DNA of 64,000 nt from Pseudomonas putida (GCF_005080685.1 NZ_CP039371.1:5208001-5272000); one strand, 5' to 3'; positions 30,129 through 41,200 are shown, numbered from the stretch's first letter. Numbers and translations are program-made. The notes: generated by a model not told the origin, from the letters alone.

Positions 30129-30844
30129 CAGTGATCTGGCTGGCGCAGCGACGCTTCATGGAACTGCGTCGCGGCTCCGTATACCCGGGCAGGAAACAAC
30201 CGGACCCGTTCGACGGGGGCATGGATACCCTGCTCCAACGCAACCCGCAACGCCTCACCTGGCAAGATGTAGCCCCGGGGCAGCCGCACTTGCTGGCCAG
30301 AGGGCTGCAGCACCAACTCCTGGGCCAACCTCACCACGTAGGGGCTGGGGTTGTGCACCTGCAGCGCGTCGTCAAGCACGCGCCAATGCAGCCTGGTCCA
30401 GGGGGTGCGGTCGAAGTCCAGGCCCTTGGGATGAATCAGCACCGGCAGGTTCTGACGAATACTCACACCCACCCGCGAAGGTTCGCCATCGGCCTCCAGC
30501 ACTGCGGGTACACCTTCGAACACCACACGCTTGAGGCGCTGGGTGGTCAAGGGGATGTCGGTACGTAAAATGAACCGCACCACTTGCTCCTTGCCTGCCT
30601 CCACACGCCAAGCCGGCTGGGTGAGGAACAACAGCGGTTCTTCGTCCTCCGGAATATCCTGCAAATCCACCAACAACAATGCCACCCGGCTGTCGTCGTT
30701 GCGCACACGAAGCGAAGCCTCACCGTCGGCTTCATGGACGATGACGATGGAGGTTTCCGGAACCATGCCATCTGCCCTGACCGGGGTATGCGCCATCGAA
30801 GCCAGGGCGGCAATGCAGCAGAAAATGTACGGGGAAGTTTTCAT
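30128..30844 (-). CDS. Periplasmic fimbrial chaperone (PapD-like)
   Basis: 238 residues with a signal peptide (about 1-24, ending VRA). The two immunoglobulin-like domains of pilus chaperones are indicated by SLRVRNDDSRVALLLVDLQD, QVVRFILRTDIPL and the VHNPSPYVVRLAQ segment that matches the N-P-(T/S) G1-strand region. It should hold pilin subunits by donor-strand complementation before delivery to the usher, whose gene it overlaps. It starts 20 nt after the DUF1120 subunit gene. Confidence 0.86.
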   Translation of the reverse strand: MKTSPYIFCCIAALASMAHTPVRADGMVPETSIVIVHEADGEASLRVRNDDSRVALLLVDLQDIPEDEEPLLFLTQPAWRVEAGKEQVVRFILRTDIPLTTQRLKRVVFEGVPAVLEADGEPSRVGVSIRQNLPVLIHPKGLDFDRTPWTRLHWRVLDDALQVHNPSPYVVRLAQELVLQPSGQQVRLPRGYILPGEALRVALEQGIHAPVERVRLFPARVYGAATQFHEASLRQPDH

Positions 30845-30864
30845 GGACGCCTTGTCGCATCGGC

Positions 30865-31508
30865 TCAGAGGTAATGCACTTCCAGAGTCGAGGCGCCATC
30901 GAGCTGAATACCATCGGCAACGTCGAGGTCACTGAGCGGCGAGATGAACAGCTCCACTCTCAAGTCAGCGCTCAGCCGCTGTATCGGCACGGGAAGGCTG
31001 CTGCCTGCCGGCGCGAAGCTGTGCAAGGCGTTGGTCCGGCTGTTGCTGATCAATGTGTGATCTACCCCGTCGTCCCGCCTCCAGTTCGCGCCCCCGTCGT
31101 TACTGAACAAACGCGATACCGATTTGCTGCCATCGACCTCGATGCTGGCTCCCTGAAGCGCCAGGCGATAATTACCGATTGGCTTGTGGCCGCTCATGCC
31201 AAGGCCAAACAGGAAGTTATCGGTCGACGCGCTGGCAGCCCGGGAGTCATATGCACGGATACCGAAGCGGGTCGGCGTATCGCACACTACAGTGAGTGCC
31301 TGGTAGTCCGAGTTGAAGCGGCTGTTGCGCTCCCGACTCAACTGACGGGTACCGATGGTGCCGAAATCGTAGAGGCCGCCCCCGCTGAGGGTGGGCATGC
31401 AGGCCCTGGCTTGATCAGGCCGGTGACTTTCACGTCGGCGCTACCGGCGACAGCTAGACCGCTCGCACACAGGCTCGCGGCGACGAAGAGAATTGATACC
31501 CGTTTCAT
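30865..31508 (-). pseudogene. DUF1120 fimbrial-type subunit gene, frameshifted after the signal peptide
   Basis: Two frames make one gene. An ATG at 31508 with AGGAG 5 nt upstream opens a signal peptide (MKRVSILFVAASLCASGLAVAGS) and mature start ADVKVTGLIKPG, then shifts frame at a GGG run (31406-31404) and stops after 56 codons. The second frame continues CMPTLSGGGLYDFGTIGTRQ to the stop at 30865 (177 residues from an internal ATG). Adding one G gives a 214-residue protein with the DUF1120 hallmarks (beta-rich, VVCDTPTRFGIRAYDSR). DUF1120 proteins accompany chaperone-usher genes as presumed surface subunits. As read, no exported product is made. Confidence 0.82.
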
Positions 31509-31724
31509 CCAGGCTCCTTGATGATTGGTTAAGGGTTGTAGGCAAGGGCACGGGCAAGACTATTGATCTTGCAATGATGTCGGCAGGGGGCACCGATTCC
31601 CTGACAAGTCATCGAAACCGCGCACTGTCGGCCGGAAAAGCCAGGGCCACGGATGCTCAGCCATGGCCATTTTGCTTTAGACTATTGCCCCCTTGCCCGC
31701 CTTGCCCGCTTCCGGAGTACCACG

Positions 31725-32876
31725 ATGACGGCCCCAGCCGACCTGTCCCCCACCCTGCAACTGGCCTGCGACCTGATCCGTCGCCCGTCGGTCACCCCTG
31801 TCGATGCCGATTGCCAGGCGCAGATGATGAATCGCCTGGGCGCCGTGGGCTTCCAGCTCGAACCGATGCGCATCGAAGACGTCGACAACTTCTGGGCGAC
31901 CCATGGCACCCAGGACGGCCCGGTACTGTGCTTCGCCGGCCATACCGACGTGGTCCCCACCGGCCCGGTACAGCAGTGGCAGCATGAGCCGTTCGAGGCG
32001 CTGATCGATGCCGATGGCATGCTCTGCGGCCGAGGCGCCGCCGACATGAAGGGCAGCCTGGCGTCCATGGTGATCGCCAGCGAGCGCTTCGTGCAGGACT
32101 ACCCGAACCACCGGGGCCGGGTCGCCTTCCTCATCACCAGTGACGAGGAAGGCCCTGCGCACCATGGCACCAAGGCCGTGGTCGAGCGCCTGAAGGCACG
32201 CAACGAGCGCCTGGACTGGTGCATCGTCGGCGAGCCGTCGAGCACTACCCTGCTTGGCGATGTGGTCAAGAACGGCCGGCGTGGCTCGCTGGGCGCCAAG
32301 CTCACCGTGCGCGGCAAGCAGGGCCATGTGGCCTACCCGCACCTGGCGCGCAATCCGATCCATCTGGCCGCACCCGCCCTGGCGGAACTGGCCGCCGAGC
32401 ACTGGGACGAAGGCAACGCATTCTTCCCACCGACCAGCTTCCAGATCTCCAACCTCAATTCCGGTACCGGCGCCACGAACGTGGTGCCAGGCGACCTGAC
32501 CGCCCTGTTCAATTTCCGCTTCTCCACCGAGTCGACCGTCGAGGGCCTGCAAGCACGCGTTTCGGCGATCCTCGACAAGCATCAGCTGGACTGGTCGATC
32601 GACTGGGCGCTGTCCGGCCTGCCGTTCCTCACCGAACCGGGCGAGCTGCTCGATGCGGTGTCGGCCAGCATCAAGGGCGTCACCGGCCGCGATACCCAGC
32701 CCTCCACCAGCGGCGGCACCTCCGATGGTCGCTTCATCGCCACCATGGGTACCCAGGTGGTCGAACTCGGCCCGGTCAACGCCACCATCCACCAGGTCGA
32801 CGAACGTATCCTGGCCAGCGACCTCGACCTGCTGACCGAAATCTACTACCAGACCCTGGTGCGGTTGCTCGCCTGA
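31725..32876 (+). CDS. dapE: Succinyl-diaminopimelate desuccinylase
   Basis: 383 residues from the ATG at 31725 ([20 protein letters not shown]), with GGAG 8 nt upstream. It hydrolyses N-succinyl-L,L-diaminopimelate, the step after DapC. M20 metallopeptidase family: zinc ligands in [13 protein letters not shown] (H), [12 protein letters not shown] (D) and [13 protein letters not shown] (EE), plus the late SGGTSDGRF segment. The 216-nt upstream gap separates it from the divergent fimbrial genes. rlmA overlaps its stop. Confidence 0.97.
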   Translation: MTAPADLSPTLQLACDLIRRPSVTPVDADCQAQMMNRLGAVGFQLEPMRIEDVDNFWATHGTQDGPVLCFAGHTDVVPTGPVQQWQHEPFEALIDADGMLCGRGAADMKGSLASMVIASERFVQDYPNHRGRVAFLITSDEEGPAHHGTKAVVERLKARNERLDWCIVGEPSSTTLLGDVVKNGRRGSLGAKLTVRGKQGHVAYPHLARNPIHLAAPALAELAAEHWDEGNAFFPPTSFQISNLNSGTGATNVVPGDLTALFNFRFSTESTVEGLQARVSAILDKHQLDWSIDWALSGLPFLTEPGELLDAVSASIKGVTGRDTQPSTSGGTSDGRFIATMGTQVVELGPVNATIHQVDERILASDLDLLTEIYYQTLVRLLA

Positions 32877-33688
32877 TGCTCACCTGCCCTCTTTGCCAGG
32901 CGGCCCTGACGCGGCTCGACAACGGCGTGGTGTGCCCGGCCGGCCACCGCTTCGACCGCGCTCGCCAGGGTTACCTGAATTTGCTGCCGGTGCAGCACAA
33001 GAACAGCCGCGACCCTGGTGACAACCAGGCCATGGTCGAGGCCCGCCGCGACTTCCTCGAGGCTGGCCACTATGCGCCAGTGGCCCGGCGCCTGGCCGAG
33101 CTTGCCGCCGAACGCCAGCCCAACGCCTGGCTCGACATTGGCTGCGGCGAAGGCTACTACACCGCGCAGATCGCCCAGGCCGTACCCCAGGCCGAAGGCT
33201 ACGCCCTGGACATCTCCCGGGAGGCGGTCAAGCGCGCCTGCCGGCGGGCCCCATCGGTGACCTGGATGGTGGCCAGCATGGCCCGGGTGCCGTTGGCCGA
33301 TGCCAGTTGCCAGTTCATCGCCAGCGTATTCAGCCCGCTGGACTGGGCCGAGGCCAAGCGTGTGCTCAGCCCTGGCGGCGGCCTGATGCGGGTTGGCCCG
33401 ACCAGTGGCCACCTGATGGAGCTGCGGGAAGTGCTCTACGATGAAGTACGCCCCTACGCCGACGACAAGCACCTGGCCCTGGTGCCGCCCGGCATGGTCC
33501 ACGGCCACAGCGAAACCCTGGCGTTCCGCTTGAGCCTGGCCGCGCCCAAGGCCCGTGCCGACCTGCTGGCGATGACCCCGCACGGCTGGCGTGCCAGTGC
33601 CGAGAAGCGCGCCCGGGTGATCGACCAGCCCGAGCCGTTCGAGGTCACGGTTTCCATGCGTTATGACTATTTCGTGCGCCAAGACTGA
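32876..33688 (+). CDS. rlmA: 23S rRNA (guanine-N1)-methyltransferase RlmA
   Basis: 270 residues. RlmA methylates a guanine in helix 35 of 23S rRNA (G745 in E. coli). An N-terminal zinc finger (CPLC at 4-7, C20, H24) precedes a SAM-dependent domain with WLDIGCGEGYYTAQIA and a YALDISREAVKRA segment. The NLLPVQHKNSRDPGDN stretch is characteristic. The ATG overlaps the dapE stop by 1 nt (TGATG). Confidence 0.94.
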   Translation: MLTCPLCQAALTRLDNGVVCPAGHRFDRARQGYLNLLPVQHKNSRDPGDNQAMVEARRDFLEAGHYAPVARRLAELAAERQPNAWLDIGCGEGYYTAQIAQAVPQAEGYALDISREAVKRACRRAPSVTWMVASMARVPLADASCQFIASVFSPLDWAEAKRVLSPGGGLMRVGPTSGHLMELREVLYDEVRPYADDKHLALVPPGMVHGHSETLAFRLSLAAPKARADLLAMTPHGWRASAEKRARVIDQPEPFEVTVSMRYDYFVRQD

Positions 33689-33704
33689 GCACACCGGAGC
33701 CCCT

Positions 33705-34079
33705 ATGCGCCAACCTGATATCGAGATCTACCTCAAAGACGCCGACGTCGACCACAAGCGAATCGCACAGTGGCTCGGCCAGGCCGTGGGCACTTGCAGC
33801 GAATGGCAGCAAAAAGGCCAGACCTTCAAGTGCAAGGCCGGTAACATTTCGGTCACCTGGTTACCCAAGGCTGTGGGGAAATGGAACAGTCTTTATCTGG
33901 AAAGCGACCAGACGCCATGGGAAGACGATGTCGCCTGCGCACGCGCTGCCTTTGCCGCATTAGGCGTGGAAGTCCGCTGCGCGCCGGGTGGCTGGGTCGA
34001 GGAAGATGGGGAAGAGGATGCCGATCGATGGATCCGCATCAGCGCCGATGGTGAAGAGGAAATCACCTGGCGCACCTGA
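33705..34079 (+). CDS. Conserved hypothetical protein
   Basis: 124 residues from the ATG at 33705 (MRQPDIEIYLKDADVDHKRIAQWL), with GGAG 5 nt upstream. It is a soluble acidic protein, with no signal peptide or membrane segment, rich in Trp and Asp/Glu near the C-terminus (GWVEEDGEEDADRWIRISADGEEE). It starts 17 nt after rlmA and is probably co-transcribed with dapE-rlmA. I do not recognise a functional domain. Confidence 0.8.
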   Translation: MRQPDIEIYLKDADVDHKRIAQWLGQAVGTCSEWQQKGQTFKCKAGNISVTWLPKAVGKWNSLYLESDQTPWEDDVACARAAFAALGVEVRCAPGGWVEEDGEEDADRWIRISADGEEEITWRT

Positions 34080-34094
34080 CAGCCTGGTGTTCTC

Positions 34095-34181
34095 TGTAGG
34101 AGCGGGCTTGTCCCGCGAAGCAGGCACCGCGGTGACTGGCACCGGCTGCGCCGGTGTTCGCGGGGCAAGCCCGCTCCTACA
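34095..34181. repeat. Inverted REP pair between a hypothetical gene and csp
   Basis: Two 25-nt REP arms in opposite orientation (34095-34119 and 34157-34181, core GTAGGAGCGGGCTTG), with one mismatch between them, separated by 37 nt that itself contains a GC-rich palindrome (GGCACCGGCTGCGCCGGTG region). It lies between convergent genes and probably shapes both 3' ends. Confidence 0.85.
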
Positions 34182-34198
34182 CGCTTACAGCCAGAGGC

Positions 34199-34408
34199 TC
34201 AGAGGCCTACCACGTCCTCGGCTTGCAGGCCTTTCTGGCCCTGCACGCAGGCGTATTCCACGCGCTGCCCTTCGACCAGGGTACGATGCCCCTCACCGCG
34301 GATCGCCCGATAGTGGACGAAGACATCCGCACCACCTTCGCGCTGAATGAAGCCATAACCCTTGGCATCGTTGAACCACTTTACATTCCCAGTCTCACGA
34401 GACGACAT
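34199..34408 (-). CDS. Cold-shock domain protein (CspA family)
   Basis: 69 residues, a single OB-fold cold-shock domain. RNA-binding motifs RNP1 (KGYGFIQ) and RNP2 (VFVHYRAI) are present after the diagnostic [11 protein letters not shown]. It should bind single-stranded RNA or DNA and melt mRNA structure. Whether it is cold-induced cannot be seen. It has a leader of about 100 nt if the candidate promoter at 34511-34533 is right, which is common in this family. Confidence 0.94.
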   Translation of the reverse strand: MSSRETGNVKWFNDAKGYGFIQREGGADVFVHYRAIRGEGHRTLVEGQRVEYACVQGQKGLQAEDVVGL

Positions 34409-34510
34409 CTGAACTACTCCGGTTTTTTATTGTGAAGATCGCCTTGCAGGCACAAGGTCACCCCCCTGTGCCGACGCCGCTTGCGCGAATATCTTGCAAG
34501 TGGCAGGCCG

Positions 34511-34539
34511 AGTATATGACACAGAACAAAAAATATTCA
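34511..34539 (-). promoter_or_regulatory. Candidate promoter of the cold-shock gene
   Basis: On the minus strand TATACT (34516-34511) is preceded at 17 nt by TGAATA, with an intervening run of Ts, in an AT-rich pocket between csp and plsB. This would give a 5' leader of about 95-100 nt. The -35 match is weak. The 229-nt gap also must hold the plsB promoter, for which I see no clear boxes. Confidence 0.4.
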
Positions 34540-34637
34540 TGACGGGCGTAGGAATTACCGTTTTTTGCTGAACTTGCGCAGATACGGCAGACTAAGTGCC
34601 TGCATAATCATTGAAATTCTGCCCAGGCACTCACTTC

Positions 34638-37130
34638 ATGACCCGTTCTCCCCTGCGCCGCCTGATCTTCGGCGGCCTACGTCGCCTGTTGTACCTGTGG
34701 GTGCGCTCCGAAACGATCAACCAGTCGTCGCCGGCCTTGCAGCTCGACCGCAGCCGCCCGGTGTTCTACGCCCTGCCCTCGCCCTCGCTGACCGACCTGG
34801 CAGTGATCGACCATGAGTGCACCAAGGCAGGCCTGCCACGCCCTGTACTGCCGGTGAGCGTGGGCGGCGAGCAGGAACCTGCAGCCTTCTTCTACCTGAC
34901 GCCAGAGCCAGACTGGCTCGGGCGCCAGGATAAACGCGGTGCCCCACCCACCCTGCAGCGCCTGGTCACGGCGGTAAGCCAGCACCCTGAGGAAGATGCG
35001 CAGATCATTCCGGTGAGCGTGTTCTGGGGGCAGACCCCGGCCAGCGAGTCGAGCCCGTGGAAGCTGCTGTTCGCCGACAGCTGGGCCGTCACCGGGCGCC
35101 TGCGCCGGCTGCTGACCGTTCTCATACTCGGCCGCAAGACCCGCGTGCAATTCTCCGCGCCCATTCACCTGCGCGAACTGGTGGCGCACAACAAGGGGCA
35201 CGAACGCACGGTGCGCATGGCCCAACGCCTGATGCGCGTGCACTTTCGCAACCTCAAGACCGCGGTCATCGGCCCGGACATCTCGCACCGGCGCAACCTG
35301 GTCAAAGGCCTGGTCCATGCCCCACTGGTGCGCCAGGCCATCGGCGAGGAAGCGGCCCGCGAGAACATCCCGGTGGCCAAGGCAGAGGCCCTGGCCCTGC
35401 GCTACGGCAACGAGATCGCCTCGGACTATACCTACACCGCCATCCGCTTCCTCGAAGTGGTGCTCAGCTGGTTCTGGAACAAGATCTACGATGGCATCAA
35501 GGTCAACCACATCGAGCAGGTGCAAGGCATCGCTCCCGGCCACGAAGTCATCTACGTTCCCTGCCACCGCAGCCACATCGACTACCTGCTGCTGTCCTAC
35601 CTGCTGTTTCGCAATGGCCTGACCCCGCCGCACATCGCTGCCGGGATCAACCTCAACATGCCGGTGATCGGCAGCCTGCTGCGCCGTGGCGGCGCGTTCT
35701 TCATGCGCCGCACCTTCAAGGGCAACCCGCTGTACACGGCCGTGTTCAACGAGTACCTGCACACCTTGTTCACCAAGGGTTTCCCGGTGGAGTACTTCGT
35801 CGAGGGCGGCCGCTCGCGCACCGGGCGCATGTTGCAACCGCGTACCGGCATGCTGGCGATCACCCTGCGCAGCTTCCTGCGCTCCTCGCGCACGCCGATC
35901 GTCTTCGTGCCGGTGTACATCGGCTATGAGCGGGTGCTCGAAGGCCGTACCTACCTGGGCGAACTGCGTGGCGCGAGCAAGAAGAAAGAGTCGATCTTCG
36001 ATATCTTCAAGGTCATCGGCGCACTGAAACAGCGCTTTGGCCAGGTCTATGTCAATTTCGGCGAGCCGATCCGCCTGGCGGGTTTCCTCGACCAGCAGCA
36101 ACCTGGATGGCGCGAGCAGGACCTCGGCCCGCAGTTCCGTCCAGCCTGGCTCAACGAAACCACCAGCCGCCTGGGCGAAACCGTGGCCCGTCACCTCAAC
36201 GAGGCGGCAGCGGTCAACCCGGTCAACCTGGTCGCCCTGGCGCTGCTTTCCACCAGCCGCCTGGCCCTCGACGAACGCGCCCTGGTCCGCGTGCTCGACC
36301 TGTACCTGGCGCTGTTGCGCCAAGTGCCGTACTCCAGGCACACCACCCTGCCCGAGGGCGATGGGCAGGCGCTGATCGAACATGTCAGGGGCATGGACCT
36401 GCTGTCCGAGCAGAAAGATGCCATGGGCCGAATCCTCTACCTGGATGAAGCCAATGCGGTGCTGATGACCTACTACCGCAACAACGTGCTGCATATCTTC
36501 GCCCTGCCAGGCTTGCTGGCGAGCTTCTTCCTCAGCAGCTCGCGGATGAGCCGCGAACTGCTCGGCCAGTATGTGCACGCGCTGTATCCCTACCTGCAGG
36601 CCGAGCTGTTCCTGCGCTGGGCACCCGAGCAACTGGACGAGGCGATCGACCAATGGCTGGCCGTGCTGGTCGAGCAAGGCTTGCTGCGCCGCGAAGGCGA
36701 CGTATTCATGCGCCCGGCACCAAGCTCACGGCAGTTCGTCCTGCTGACCCTGCTGGCCCGCGCCATCACCCAGACCCTGCAACGTTTCTACATGGCGACC
36801 TCGCTGCTGCTCAACAGCGGCCAGCACACGCTCAGCGCCGAAGCGCTCGAAGACCTGTGCGTGATGATGGCGCAGCGCCTGTCGATTCTGCATGGCCTCA
36901 ACGCGCCCGAATTCTTCGACAAGACCTTGTTCCGCCACTTCATCCAGACCTTGCTCGAACAAGGCGTGCTGCGCCCGGACGGCAACGGCAAGCTGGGCTA
37001 CCACGACAAGCTCGGCGAACTCACCGAAGGGGTGGCCAAGCGCGTGCTTTCAGCCGAACTTCGCCTGTCGATCCGCCAGGTCGCGTTGCACCACGACGAG
37101 CCTGCTCCCACAACACCGGAGACTCCATGA
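34638..37130 (+). CDS. plsB: Glycerol-3-phosphate acyltransferase PlsB
   Basis: 830 residues from the ATG at 34638 ([21 protein letters not shown]). PlsB acylates sn-glycerol 3-phosphate at position 1, the entry to phospholipid synthesis, at the inner membrane. The acyltransferase block I motif HX4D is in [17 protein letters not shown]; block [11 protein letters not shown] and block [17 protein letters not shown] follow. A 9-residue longer frame starts at 34611. The next gene overlaps its stop by 4 nt. Confidence 0.96.
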   Translation: MTRSPLRRLIFGGLRRLLYLWVRSETINQSSPALQLDRSRPVFYALPSPSLTDLAVIDHECTKAGLPRPVLPVSVGGEQEPAAFFYLTPEPDWLGRQDKRGAPPTLQRLVTAVSQHPEEDAQIIPVSVFWGQTPASESSPWKLLFADSWAVTGRLRRLLTVLILGRKTRVQFSAPIHLRELVAHNKGHERTVRMAQRLMRVHFRNLKTAVIGPDISHRRNLVKGLVHAPLVRQAIGEEAARENIPVAKAEALALRYGNEIASDYTYTAIRFLEVVLSWFWNKIYDGIKVNHIEQVQGIAPGHEVIYVPCHRSHIDYLLLSYLLFRNGLTPPHIAAGINLNMPVIGSLLRRGGAFFMRRTFKGNPLYTAVFNEYLHTLFTKGFPVEYFVEGGRSRTGRMLQPRTGMLAITLRSFLRSSRTPIVFVPVYIGYERVLEGRTYLGELRGASKKKESIFDIFKVIGALKQRFGQVYVNFGEPIRLAGFLDQQQPGWREQDLGPQFRPAWLNETTSRLGETVARHLNEAAAVNPVNLVALALLSTSRLALDERALVRVLDLYLALLRQVPYSRHTTLPEGDGQALIEHVRGMDLLSEQKDAMGRILYLDEANAVLMTYYRNNVLHIFALPGLLASFFLSSSRMSRELLGQYVHALYPYLQAELFLRWAPEQLDEAIDQWLAVLVEQGLLRREGDVFMRPAPSSRQFVLLTLLARAITQTLQRFYMATSLLLNSGQHTLSAEALEDLCVMMAQRLSILHGLNAPEFFDKTLFRHFIQTLLEQGVLRPDGNGKLGYHDKLGELTEGVAKRVLSAELRLSIRQVALHHDEPAPTTPETP

Positions 37131-37525
37131 AAAAACCCTTGATGCTGTTCTGCGCCGCCCTGCTCGCGGCCTGCTCCAGCCACGAGCCCGCCCAGCAAGC
37201 GCAGCTCGACGGCGAAGTCTTCTATCTGCAACGCATCGCCCTGCCGCCTGCCGCCACCCTCAGCGTGCAGTTGCAGGACGTGTCGCTGATGGACGCCCCG
37301 GCCATGACCCTGGCCCGCCAGGCAGGCCCGGTCAAAGGCAACGTGCCGCTGCCGTTCCACCTCACCTACGACCCCACCCAGGTCAAGCCCGGCCACCGCT
37401 ACGCGCTGAGCGCCCGTATCGAACTGGACGGCAAGCTGCTGTTCATCAACACCGAACACCACGGCGTGCTGCTCGACGGCAGCGACCCGCAACCGGTACG
37501 GGTCAAGGTCGACCCGGTTCGCTGA
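37127..37525 (+). CDS. YbaY-family lipoprotein
   Basis: 132 residues. A lipoprotein signal peptide ([18 protein letters not shown]) has a lipobox LLAAC with the cysteine at about residue 16. The remainder is the YbaY/YscW-like beta domain ([52 protein letters not shown]), found in pilotin-like outer-membrane lipoproteins. The ATG overlaps the plsB stop (ATGA), so the two are coupled. Specific role unknown. Confidence 0.88.
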   Translation: MKKPLMLFCAALLAACSSHEPAQQAQLDGEVFYLQRIALPPAATLSVQLQDVSLMDAPAMTLARQAGPVKGNVPLPFHLTYDPTQVKPGHRYALSARIELDGKLLFINTEHHGVLLDGSDPQPVRVKVDPVR

Positions 37526-37558
37526 ACGCCGCACCCATTCGTCGATAAGGAAGTACAC

Positions 37559-38245
37559 ATGATTCGCTCCACCCTGCGCTTCACCTCCCTCTGCACCGGC
37601 CTGGTGCTCTCGGCCAGTGCCATGGCCCTGTCGCTGGGCGACCTGTCGCAGACCGACGCCAGCGCCGGCGTCAAGGATGCCCTGACCCAGGGCGCGCAGC
37701 TTGCCGTCAAGCAACTGAGCACCCCAGGCGGCTTCAACGACAACCCGGATGTGCGCATCGAACTGCCCGGCAAGCTCGGCAAGGCGGCCAAGGCCATGAA
37801 GATGTTCGGCCAGGGCGACAAGGTCGAAGCCCTGGAAAACAGCATGAACGCCGCTGCCGAGGCCGCCGTGCCACAGGCCCAGGCGATCCTCGTCGACGCG
37901 GTGAAGAAGATGAGCGTGGCCGACGCCAAGGGTATCCTCAGCGGCGGTGACGACTCGGCCACCGAGTACCTGGACAAGAGCAGCCGCGAACAGATCCGCG
38001 CCAAGTTCCTGCCAATCGTCAAGCAAGCCACCGACAAGGTCGGCGTCGCCCAGCAGTACAACGCCTTCGCCGGCCAGGCCAAAGGCCTGGGCCTGATCAA
38101 GGAAGACGCCAACATCGAGAACTACGTGACCGAGAAGGCCCTGGACGGTCTGTTCGAGATGATCGCCAAGGAAGAACAGAGCATTCGCCAGAACCCGGCG
38201 CAAGCGGCTACCAGCCTGGCCAAGAAGGTCTTCGGCGCCATCTGA
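37559..38245 (+). CDS. DUF4197 domain protein, exported
   Basis: 228 residues with a signal peptide (about 1-22, ending SAMA) followed by a helical DUF4197 domain (LSLGDLSQTDASAGVKDALTQG..., AAVPQAQAILVDAVKKMSVADAKGIL). These periplasmic proteins are widespread in proteobacteria without an assigned function. It sits 34 nt after the YbaY-like gene, likely the last gene of the plsB transcript, followed by two hairpins. Confidence 0.88.
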   Translation: MIRSTLRFTSLCTGLVLSASAMALSLGDLSQTDASAGVKDALTQGAQLAVKQLSTPGGFNDNPDVRIELPGKLGKAAKAMKMFGQGDKVEALENSMNAAAEAAVPQAQAILVDAVKKMSVADAKGILSGGDDSATEYLDKSSREQIRAKFLPIVKQATDKVGVAQQYNAFAGQAKGLGLIKEDANIENYVTEKALDGLFEMIAKEEQSIRQNPAQAATSLAKKVFGAI

Positions 38246-38251
38246 GGCACC

Positions 38252-38287
38252 TGGGGCTGCGTTGCAGCCCCATCGCCGGCAAGCCGG
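38252..38287. terminator. Double hairpin between convergent genes
   Basis: Two adjacent GC-rich palindromes: GGGGCTGC with GCAGCCCC (38252-38259/38263-38270, 3-nt loop) and GCCGGC-AA-GCCGGC (38274-38287). They fill the 49-nt gap between the DUF4197 gene and the RND pump and probably end both transcripts. No U tract is present. Confidence 0.6.
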
Positions 38288-38294
38288 CTGCTCG

Positions 38295-41200
38295 TCAGCC
38301 CTTCTTCACCCTGAACCACGCCGCATACAGCGCCGGCAGGAACAGCAGCGTCAACGCCGTGGCCACGATCAACCCGCCCATGATCGCCACTGCCATCGGC
38401 CCGTAGAACACACTGCGCGACAACGGAATCATCGCCAGCACCGCCGCCAGCGCGGTCAGCACGATGGGCCGGAATCGCCGCACGGTGGCCTCGATGATCG
38501 CCTGCCAGCGGTCTAGCCCGGCCGCGATGTCCTGCTCGATCTGATCGACCAGGATCACCGAGTTACGCATGATCATCCCCGCCAGGGCAATGGTCCCGAG
38601 CATGGCGACGAAGCCGAAAGGCTGGCGGAACACCAACAGGAACAGGGTCACGCCGATCAGCCCAAGCGGCGCGGTGAGGAACACCATCACGGTGCGCGAG
38701 AAGCTGCGCAGCTGGATCATCAACAAGCTCAGCACCACCACCACGAACAGCGGCATGCCGGCGTTCACCGACTTCTGGCCGCGTGCGGAATCCTCCACGG
38801 TGCCGCCCACTTCGAGCAGGTAGCCGTCGGGCAGCTTGGCCTTGATCGCGGCCAGGGTCGGTTCGATCTGCCGCACCAGGGTGGCGGGCTGTTCCTGATC
38901 GTAGATATCGGCACGCACGGTCACCGTGGGCAGGCGGTTGCGGTGCCAGATGATGCCCTCCTCGAAGCCGTACTCCAATGTCGCCACCTGCGACAACACC
39001 ACGCTCTGGCCATTGTCGGTGGGTAGCGCCAGGCTGCCGAGGTTACCCAGCTCGCCGCGTTCACGCGGGGTTCCGCGCAGAAGGATCTCGATCAGCTCGT
39101 TATCTTCGCGATACTGGCTCACCGAAGTGCCGGTCAGCGAACTCTGCAGGAAGCTCGACAGGTGCGCGGTGCTCACGCCCAGCGCACGTGCCCGGTCCTG
39201 GTCGATGTTCAGGTACACCGCCTTGCTCGGCTCTTCCCAGTCCAGGTGCACGTTGACCACATGCGGGTTCTCGCGCACCTTGCCCGCCACTTCACGGGCC
39301 AGGGCACGGACCTGCTCGATGTGCTCGCCGGTCACCCGGAACTGCACCGGGTAGCCCACCGGTGGGCCGTTCTCCAGGCGCGTGACGCGCCCGCGCAGGT
39401 CGGGGAACTGCTGGTCCAGCGTATCGATCAGCCAGCTACGCAGGTGTTCGCGGTCTTCAAGCGACTTGGCCAGCACCACGAACTGGGCAAAGCTTGCCGC
39501 AGGCAATTGTTGGTCCAGCGGCAGATAGAAACGCGGCGAGCCGGTGCCGACATAGGCCACGTAGTTGTCGATGCCGTCCTGCTGCTTGAGCAGTGCCTCC
39601 AGTTGCTTGACCCGCTCGGCCGTATTGGCCAGCGAAGCGCCTTCGGCGAGCTTGAGGTCGACCATCAGCTCGGGACGCCCAGAAGCGGGGAAGAACTGTT
39701 GCGGCACGAAGCGGAACAACAGGATGCTGCCGACGAACGCGGCGATGGTCAGCAGGATCACTGTCTTGCGCCGCCGCACGCACCATTCCACCACGCGCCG
39801 CACCCGCTGATAGAACGGCGTAGCGTACGGGTCCGGGGCATGCCCATCCTTGCCGTGCCGGGCAGCATGCAGTTTGGCCAGGTCCGGCAACAGCCGCTCG
39901 CCAAGATAGGGAACGAACAGTACCGCCGCGACCCAGGAGGTCAACAACGCGATGGTCACCACCTGGAAGATCGAGCGCGTGTACTCACCGGTACTCGACG
40001 CTGCAGTGGCGATAGGCAGGAAGCCCGCCGCGGTGATCAGCGTGCCCGTGAGCATGGGGAACGCAGTGCTGGTCCAGGCGTAGCTGGCCGCCTTGAGGCG
40101 GTCGAAGCCCTGTTCCATCTTGATCGCCATCATTTCCACGGCGATGATCGCATCGTCCACCAGCAGGCCCAGCGCCAGCACCAGGGCGCCGAGCGAGATC
40201 TTGTGCAGGCCGATGCCAAAGTAATGCATCGCGGCGAAGGTCATGGCCAGCACCAGCGGAATGGCCAGGGCCACCACCAGGCCGGTGCGCAAGCCCAGCG
40301 AGAAGAAGCTCACCAGCAGCACGATGATCAGCGCCTCGGCCAGCACCTGGACGAACTCGCCGACCCCGGCCTTGACCGCCGCCGGCTGGTCCGAGACCTT
40401 GCGCAGCTCCATGCCCGCCGGCAGATTGCGCGCCAGGCGTTCGAACTCGCCTTCCAGTGCCTTGCCCAGCACCAGGATATCGCCGCCGTCCTTCATCGCC
40501 ACGGCCAGGCCAATGGCATTTTCGCCCATGAAGCGCATGCGCGGTGCGGGCGGGTCGTTGAAGCCGCGGTGCACCTCGGCGACATCACCGATGCGCAGGG
40601 TGCGGTCACCGACCCGGATGGGGAACTGGCGGATCTGCTCGACGCTGTCGAAGCGCCCGCTCACGCGCAACTGCAGGCGCTCGCTGGGGGTTTCGAAAAA
40701 GCCTGCCGTGCTCACCGCATTCTGCTCGCGCAGGGCCTGTTGCACGGCCTCCAGCGGCACGCCGAGGGTGGCCAGCTTGAGGTTGGAGAGTTCGATCCAG
40801 ACCTTCTCGTCCTGCAGGCCGATCAGCTCGACCTTGCCCACGTCCTTGACCCGCTGCAGCTGGATCTGGATGCGATCGGCGTAGTCCTTGAGCACCGCGT
40901 AATCGAAGCCTTCGCCGGTCAGCGCATAGATATTGCCGAAGGTGGTGCCGAACTCGTCGTTGAAGAACGGCCCCTGGATCTCCGGCGGCAGGGTGTGGCG
41001 AATGTCCGCGACCTTCTTGCGGATCTGATACCACAGCTCGGGGATGTCCTTGGAAGGCATCGAGTCGCGGGCCATGAAAGTCACCTGGGATTCGCCCGGA
41101 CGCGAGAACGAGACGATCTTCTCGTACTCGCCGGTTTCCATCAGCTTCTTCTCGATGCGCTCGGTGACCTGGCGCGATACCTCCTCGGCAGTGGCGCCCG

